DNA from: Culex pipiens pallens
Lineage: Eukaryota > Arthropoda > Insecta > Diptera > Culicidae
Direction of reading: 5' to 3'
NCBI RefSeq assembly: GCF_016801865.2
Contig: NC_068937.1
Span: forward strand, 125,945,429-126,009,428
DNA: 64,000 nt
Shown here: in pieces, positions 59,081 to 64,000 of the stretch
Layout of the letters: each line of letters begins with the position of its first letter
Numbering within the stretch: position 1 is the first letter of the stretch
Made by a program: the position numbers and the translations under genes
Notes under the pieces: generated by a model
What the model was told of the DNA's origin: nothing
The model's input: only the letters and a program-made list of their open reading frames with translations
Database searches by the model: none

Positions 59081-59970
59081 ATGGTCATCAGAATAGCGCT
59101 GGTTCAGCTCAAGATCGCGGGAGCGCGCGAGAAGATCTTGAAGAACGCAGTGGATCTGATCCGGATCGCCAAGAAGGAAAAGTTCGCGAACGTGGTGGTG
59201 CTGCCGGAGAGCTTCAACATTCCGTACAGCGAGGCGGACTTTGCAGCGAACGCCGAGGCGATCCCGTCCGGGGAGACGAGCAAGGCGTTGAGCGAAGCGG
59301 CCAGCCATTTTGGGGTGCACGTCGTGGGAGGATCGTTTGTGGAGCGTGATCGCGATGGGAAGCTGTTCAACACTTGTACGGTATGGGGACCCGATGGCGC
59401 GCTGGTGGCCAAGCATCGGAAGGTAGGTCGCGATCGCGGGTTTGCTCTCAGTACTTCATCGATATCCCTCCCCATCAGGTCCACCTCTGCGACACCAACA
59501 TCCCGGAGAAGCTGGTGGTGAACGAGACGTCGGTGTTCACCCGTGGCGATAGCTACACGACGTTCTACGTGGGTGAAACCAAGATCGGGCTGGGCATCTG
59601 CTGGGACATGCGGTTTCCGGAGTTTGCCGCGGCGTACCGTGCCGACGGGTGTGATCTGCTGATCTACCCGGCCGTTTGTGACTGCTACACCGGCGAGTTG
59701 CACTGGGAACTGCTGGCTCGGGCTCGTGCCGTCGACAACCAGGTGTTTGTGGCGTTCTGCTCGCCGGCACGGGATCCCCACGCGGACCTGGTGGCGTACG
59801 GACACTCGCTCGTTGTGGATCCGTGGGGAAAGGTCATCCAGAAGGGCACCGAGTTCCAGGAGATTGTGGTGGCGGATTTGATACTAAAGACGCTGCCCGA
59901 AGCACGTAGCCAGATTCCGGTGCTGCAGCAGAAGAGAGCCGACCTTTACGAGTTGGTGAAGAAGAAGTGA
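59081..59970 (+). CDS. NIT2: Nitrilase family (NIT2-like) protein, paralogue 2
   Basis: Exons 59081-59422 and 59479-59970 with a 56-nt intron (GTAGGT...CATCAG, phase 0) give 277 residues. The triad is Glu43 (VLPESFN), Lys114 (AKHRK, the last codon of exon 1) and Cys155 (GLGICWDMRFPEF). It shares with paralogue 4 the ESFN, IPSG, CTVW, GICWD and LHWEL/MHWEL signatures, which differ from paralogues 1 and 3. The loop after the lysine reads VHLCDTNIPEK instead of HLFDMDIPG, so substrate preference may differ. It ends QQKRADLYELVKKK like NIT2. Start chosen at the first in-frame ATG, matching family N-termini. It is the only plus-strand member and the only one with an intron; poly(A) signal at 60083. 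Confidence 0.9.
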
Positions 59971-60082
59971 CGCGGAACTGACCAAGGAAGATTGTGATTG
60001 CGTGATGATGGAAAATTTTTAACAAATTGATTGTGACGAATTCAGGACTTTTTGTGTATACGTTTTAAAAATTGTGATAATG

Positions 60083-60088
60083 AATAAA
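60083..60088 (+). terminator. Poly(A) signal of nitrilase paralogue 2
   Basis: AATAAA 112 nt after the stop codon, followed by GT-rich sequence (TTGTTGTTGTTTGTG near 60121). Confidence 0.7.
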
Positions 60089-60371
60089 CACGTGCATCGC
60101 GGTGGTATGTTGATAAGGAATTGTTGTTGTTTGTGTTCGTTTTTTTGCAGGACTGGATTCTCTTCACACAGATAATGAGGAGCTCATGAATCAGCTGATT
60201 GTTGCGTGTTTTAATGGCTTGAAACTTTGATCGAAGATTCTTTTCACTCTGGAGCATTTAGTAATAAATGGTGGGTGAACAATTTCGAAAATTCTACTAG
60301 GATATTGCTATCACCTCAGCTCACATCCATTTAAAGAAAGAAAACTGATTTAATATGCTGATTAAAATTCA

Positions 60372-60377
60372 TTTATT
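60372..60377 (-). terminator. Poly(A) signal of nitrilase paralogue 3
   Basis: AATAAA on the minus strand, 16 nt after the stop codon, implying a very short 3' untranslated region. Confidence 0.6.
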
Positions 60378-60393
60378 TGCAGCGGCACAAGCT

Positions 60394-61233
60394 TCACTTC
60401 TTCTTGACCAGCTCATAAACATCGTTCCGCTTCTGCTTCAGCACGGGAATCTTCTTCTTGATGTCTTCCAACAGCGTCAGATCCAACTCCGCTGCCAAAA
60501 TTTCCGGCTTTTCCCCCGCTCGGCAAAGCACCCTTCCCCAGGGATCGCACAGCGTCGAGTACCCGTACGCCACGTAGTCCTTGGTGGTGTCCCGAGCCGG
60601 AGCACACAGCGCCACAAACATACTGTTGTCCAGGGCGCGAGCCTGCGCAATCAGCTCAAAGTGCATCGGCCCGGTGTAGGTATCGAAGGCCGACGGGAAG
60701 ATCAGGAAGTCAACGCCCAACTGACGGTAGACGGCTGCAAACTCAGGGAAGCGCTGATCGTAGCAGATTCCGACGCCGATTTTGAGTCCCTCGACGGAGA
60801 ACGTCAGAAACTCCTTACCAGGAGTCAACACGCTGGACTCGCTGAACGTACAGATTCCGGGAATGTCCATATCGAAGAGATGCATCTTGCGATACTTCCC
60901 AACCAGCTCTCCCCTGGGTCCAAACACGGCACAAGTGTTGTATAGCTTCCCGGCGTCCACCTCGGGGTAGGTTCCACCGACCAGCCAGATGCCAAGCTCT
61001 TCGGCGACCTTAGCCAGCGCCAAACTTGTCTCCCCACCGGGAATCTTCTCGGCAGACCGTCCAAACTCTTCCGTACTGTACGTCGAGTTCCAGCATTCCG
61101 GCAGGATGACCAGCTTGGCGCCCTTATCCTTGACGGCACTCCGGATCTGGGTGAGGGCGTTCACGATCGCTGCCTGTTTGGTCGGGAAGCTACCCAACTG
61201 AATCAGCGCGATCTTGAGCTTTGAAGGAGCCAT
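60394..61233 (-). CDS. NIT2: Omega-amidase / nitrilase family protein NIT2-like, paralogue 3
   Basis: Intronless, 279 residues, the close duplicate of paralogue 1. Triad Glu46 (ILPECWNS), Lys116 (GKYRKMHLFD) and Cys157 (GVGICYDQRFPEF); second glutamate at 193 (HFELIAQARALDN). Differences from paralogue 1 are scattered and mostly conservative, with none at catalytic residues and the region 111-139 fully conserved, pointing to purifying selection after duplication. It is separated from paralogue 1 by the inverted paralogue 2, so the pair are not adjacent. Tail-to-tail with paralogue 2 (423 bp between stops) and followed upstream by paralogue 4 on the same strand. Function inferred as omega-amidase. 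Confidence 0.95.
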   Translation of the reverse strand: MAPSKLKIALIQLGSFPTKQAAIVNALTQIRSAVKDKGAKLVILPECWNSTYSTEEFGRSAEKIPGGETSLALAKVAEELGIWLVGGTYPEVDAGKLYNTCAVFGPRGELVGKYRKMHLFDMDIPGICTFSESSVLTPGKEFLTFSVEGLKIGVGICYDQRFPEFAAVYRQLGVDFLIFPSAFDTYTGPMHFELIAQARALDNSMFVALCAPARDTTKDYVAYGYSTLCDPWGRVLCRAGEKPEILAAELDLTLLEDIKKKIPVLKQKRNDVYELVKKK

Positions 61234-61275
61234 TTTGCCAAACGGACGATGTTTATGGAACGGTTGAGTTAGTGA

Positions 61276-61332
61276 AACTGCACTGACTGCAACTGGACGA
61301 TCGCTATTTATTGCTTGAACCTTCAGTTATCT
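61276..61332 (-). promoter_or_regulatory. Promoter of nitrilase paralogue 3 (TATA, Inr, GATA)
   Basis: ATAAATA (61311-61305, minus) starts 32 bases before the A of GCAGTT (A at 61279). AGATAA on the minus strand is at 61332-61327. The leader is 45 nt. A second initiator-like TCAGTG lies five bases upstream of the first. Confidence 0.6.
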
Positions 61333-61423
61333 GTCTTGAGCTTTCGGGAAAAGTCAAAACAAGGTAGGTCAAACTGATACAGAAGTGCAGACGATTGCAA
61401 AAATGGGGCAGTCTAGGGCTGCT

Positions 61424-61429
61424 TTTATT
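61424..61429 (-). terminator. Poly(A) signal overlapping the stop codon of paralogue 4
   Basis: The minus strand reads TAATAAAAGC, so AATAAA begins at the second base of the TAA stop. If used, the mRNA would have only 15-30 nt after the stop. Confidence 0.55.
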
Positions 61430-62252
61430 ATGACTCATCCAAGAAGCTTTTCTGCTGCTTTAACACTGGAATCTTCATTCCGACTTCCTCAATCAAAGCA
61501 AAATTCAGGTCGGCAACCACAACCTCCTGCTGCTCTCCAGCTTCGACGCAAATTTCCCCCCAAGGATCCGCGACTAGCGAATGTCCAAACGCCACCAGCT
61601 TCGCCTTCTCATCCCTAGCCGGTGAGCAGAACGCCACAAACAGCTGATTGTTCAGCGCCAAACTACTAGCTATCAGTTCCCAGTGCATGCCACCCGTCCG
61701 AACATCACACAACGACGGGTAGATCAGTAGCTGACACCCCTGCCGACGGTACGCTGCGGCAAGCTCGGGAAATCGCATATCCCAGCAGATACCGAGGCCG
61801 ATCTTCACCGATCCAACGTTGAATGTGACCGGTTGATCGCCAGCGGTGAACAGCGCCGATTCGTTCACTGTAGCCGGTTCCACCGAAGCGTTCGAATCTC
61901 CCAGGTGAATCTTGCGATACTTGGCCACCAGTTGCCCGCGGGGACTCCACACGGTGCACGTGTTGTGCAGCTGGCCGGATGATGAACGCTCCACGATCGA
62001 ACCTCCGACGATGAACACCCCACAGTCGATGGCGGCCTGACGCAGTGCTACGCTGGTTGTTCCGGAGGGAATTTCTTCGGCGCTAGCGCGCAGGGCTTCT
62101 TCATCGTACGGACAGTTGAAGCTTTCCGGGAGTATTACGAGGTTGGGTTGGTGTTGGGAAACCGCGGACTGGATCTGTTTGACGGCGTTTTGGAGAATTT
62201 GAACTTTTGTGCCGGTTATGACTTGCTGAAGAAGAGCTACACGAAGTGGCAT
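61428..62252 (-). CDS. NIT2: Nitrilase family (NIT2-like) protein, paralogue 4
   Basis: Intronless, 274 residues. Triad Glu43 (ILPESFN), Lys114 (AKYRKIHLGD) and Cys156 (GLGICWDMRFPEL). It groups with paralogue 2 by ESFN, IPSG, CTVW, GICWD, MHWEL and a Cys-Asp pair in LLIYPSLCDVRTGG. The loop after lysine, HLGDSNASVEPA, departs further from the NIT2 HLFDxDxPG pattern, and the C-terminus is shorter (KQQKSFLDES against KQKRNDVYELVKKK), losing a tail conserved in the other three. Likely an amide hydrolase with diverged substrate; omega-amidase activity is less certain. Its stop codon overlaps a poly(A) signal and lies 194 bp from the start of paralogue 3. Confidence 0.9.
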   Translation of the reverse strand: MPLRVALLQQVITGTKVQILQNAVKQIQSAVSQHQPNLVILPESFNCPYDEEALRASAEEIPSGTTSVALRQAAIDCGVFIVGGSIVERSSSGQLHNTCTVWSPRGQLVAKYRKIHLGDSNASVEPATVNESALFTAGDQPVTFNVGSVKIGLGICWDMRFPELAAAYRRQGCQLLIYPSLCDVRTGGMHWELIASSLALNNQLFVAFCSPARDEKAKLVAFGHSLVADPWGEICVEAGEQQEVVVADLNFALIEEVGMKIPVLKQQKSFLDES

Positions 62253-62276
62253 GTTTGTTGTTGAGAGTTGTTTTGA

Positions 62277-62331
62277 GACTAACTGGGCTATCGTTTCTCC
62301 TTGTCTTTATAGATGATTGCTGATATCTATC
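62277..62331 (-). promoter_or_regulatory. Promoter of nitrilase paralogue 4 (TATA, Inr, GATA)
   Basis: TATAAAG (62311-62305, minus) starts 31 bases before the A of TTAGTC (A at 62280) or 27 before that of CCAGTT (A at 62284). Overlapping GATA motifs occur at 62322-62331. Confidence 0.6.
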
Positions 62332-62334
62332 AAT

Positions 62335-63195
62335 TTAATAATGCTTGACTTAACTTGTGTTAATCGTTTGCTCTACAACCCACAGCTCATAACGGTCTCT
62401 ATTGCAATATTTCTACTAGAACCTAGGCGTTCAAAACATGGGCAGGGAGAGTACCTGAACTAGTTTCTGAATCCCCGGGATTCGAAGTGACTAGGGACCT
62501 ATAAAGGGAAATGAAATGTTCTAGGAAAAATTTCAAACACCGAAAGTCATTCAAATTTAAGGTTGAAAAACTTGATTTTTTTTTCTTTGGTTCTGGCACG
62601 TTTCTTGTACCGAACAAGCTGACAACTGACGACCTTTGGATTGCAAGTCTGACTGTACACCAGCGATTCCAGCGACTTCTGGTGCTTTTTGCTTTCCTCA
62701 TCGAGGAGAGGCCATACAATCATTCGAAAAATGAACTTTTGACCCATCTTTATTTATATTTATTGGCTCAACATCATATTCTGAGCAAATATCTGTGCGT
62801 GTGAGGAGATTTTGATAATAAATATGCATTTAATTTTCTCGACTTTTGCTGAACAAATTATGTCCGGATGTGGTCTACTCGGTTCAGTTTAGAGTCCTAC
62901 AGCTTTGTATTGAAAACTGTAAAGTTTCATTCAGTTGTTGAATAGTTAGGGGAAATAAACCCATTTTAAGCCCTATAAGCCGATCGTGTTTGAATGATGC
63001 TGGATAATCTGGAGTGTTCCTTGAAATTTACTTAAACCAAGTACAACAACGAGTAGACCAACTTTTCGTGAACATTTCTGTTATTTTCACTTTTACTAAA
63101 AGTTATTCAATTCCATTTGCAAGCCATAAAAAACATACTTTCAAAATGTATTCTAATCAATCTAGAATGCATTGGGCGACGCCCATTTTCCTATA
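62335..63195. other. Intergenic, no gene recognised
   Basis: AT-rich with short open frames on both strands; no domain or repeat boundary found. Confidence 0.4.
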
Positions 63196-63337
63196 AGAGG
63201 AGAAAAGCAACTCGCGACAAAATTTTGAGGCTAGGAATTTTGACAGGTATGATTTTCATAAAGTATTCGCCTCCTTTTCTCTCCCACAGAAAACCTGGGA
63301 ACGAGGTAGCTGTCAAACTAGGCAAAAATGTTAAAGT
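63196..63337 (+). repeat. Direct repeat, left copy
   Basis: 142 bp beginning AGAGGAGAAAAGCAACTCGC are identical to 63859-64000, an offset of 663 bp. The right copy is cut by the window edge, so the repeat is at least this long. Confidence 0.9.
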
Positions 63338-63474
63338 CACTCACAAAATGAACTTTGAGTGGTTTGAGTTCATTTCTGACGTCACGATTTTCTCTTCTAT
63401 TGTCAGCTTAGTTCTTTTTTCTTCCAGCGCTCTTTTGGGTCTGCTTAGAGCTGCCAAAATTGATGAAATTGTAA

Positions 63475-63640
63475 GGGAGCGTTCTTTTATTACGTAACGC
63501 GAAAAATCGGACTTTTAGACTCCTTCCCCCCTTCTCGTAACAAAATTTCCATACAAATTCTAAAAATTTTGTATGGAGCGTAACACGGCCTCCGACCCCC
63601 CCTCCCCCCCTACTGCGTTACGTAATAAAAGAACGCTCCC
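63475..63640. mobile_element. Harbinger-type MITE, 166 bp, TAA target
   Basis: GGGAGCGTTCTTTTATTACG and its complement form perfect 24-bp or longer inverted ends, with TAA at 63472-63474 and 63641-63643. Three-base TAA/TTA duplication and GGG ends are typical of PIF/Harbinger elements. Confidence 0.85.
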
Positions 63641-63858
63641 TAAGCGAACACTCACGAAAAGTAGCATTTATAGCGAAAGTTGCCTGGCATCACTGGCTCA
63701 CTCCAACAGGCACTGCTGGTGGTGTAGGTGGCCACCCTTTGTTCTTTATTTGCCTTCGCTTCTCTTTCGGTTTTCTTCAGCCTTCGATTGGAATGGGTCG
63801 TCAAAATTCAAACGTCAAAAGACTTGGTACGTTTGTTTTTTTTATGGTGCTTGCTAAT

Positions 63859-64000
63859 AGAGGAGAAAAGCAACTCGCGACAAAATTTTGAGGCTAGGAA
63901 TTTTGACAGGTATGATTTTCATAAAGTATTCGCCTCCTTTTCTCTCCCACAGAAAACCTGGGAACGAGGTAGCTGTCAAACTAGGCAAAAATGTTAAAGT
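63859..64000 (+). repeat. Direct repeat, right copy (truncated by window end)
   Basis: Identical to 63196-63337 over its whole visible length. Confidence 0.9.

Noticed and set aside
63196..64000. LTR pair of a small retroelement
   Set aside because: The repeats do not start TG or end CA, there is no primer-binding site or coding region between them, and the right copy is incomplete.

Overview
The window looks like intron-rich, transposon-rich insect DNA, most likely from a culicine mosquito (Culex or Aedes type). I infer this from insect gene content (a Skeletor-type DM13 exon, a PHYHD1-type dioxygenase, NIT2-type omega-amidases), short 55-57 nt GT-AG introns beside very long ones, and dense miniature transposons of types common in mosquito genomes. 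Species cannot be fixed from sequence alone. No prokaryotic, organellar or viral genes were seen, and no intact transposase or reverse transcriptase.

From 1 to 25 kb lies the 5' part of a minus-strand gene. An internal exon at 3223-3378 encodes the first DM13 domain of Skeletor. A phase-compatible upstream exon may lie at 3616-3744, and a TATA plus initiator plus donor at 24490-24583 could be a distant first exon. The rest is nested mobile elements: a palindromic foldback split by a 2.4 kb hAT element, a foldback built of tandem repeats split by a SINE, and many TA-flanked hairpin elements.

From 25 to 43 kb there is no intact gene. The main features are a 3.8 kb AT-rich array with a 10-bp period and an inverted internal block, a multiply frameshifted 4E-T-like pseudogene that keeps introns, a degraded retroelement-like block, a 1.65 kb TTAA-flanked palindrome, a MITE nested in its own family and a 618-bp tRNA-headed SINE with a 22-bp target duplication.

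From 43 to 55.4 kb I propose one plus-strand gene, PHYHD1. It has a TATA/Inr promoter with a TC-rich tract, an 8-codon first exon, an 11 kb intron filled with transposons, and two coding exons holding the dioxygenase domain.

From 57 to 62.4 kb is a compact island without recognisable transposons that carries four NIT2-like nitrilase paralogues in the order minus, plus, minus, minus. They fall into two subgroups, each with an intact Glu-Lys-Cys triad. The minus-strand genes have TATA/Inr promoters and all four have GATA motifs upstream, which suggests recent tandem duplication with partly shared regulation. The last 0.8 kb holds a perfect direct repeat cut by the window edge and a Harbinger-type MITE.
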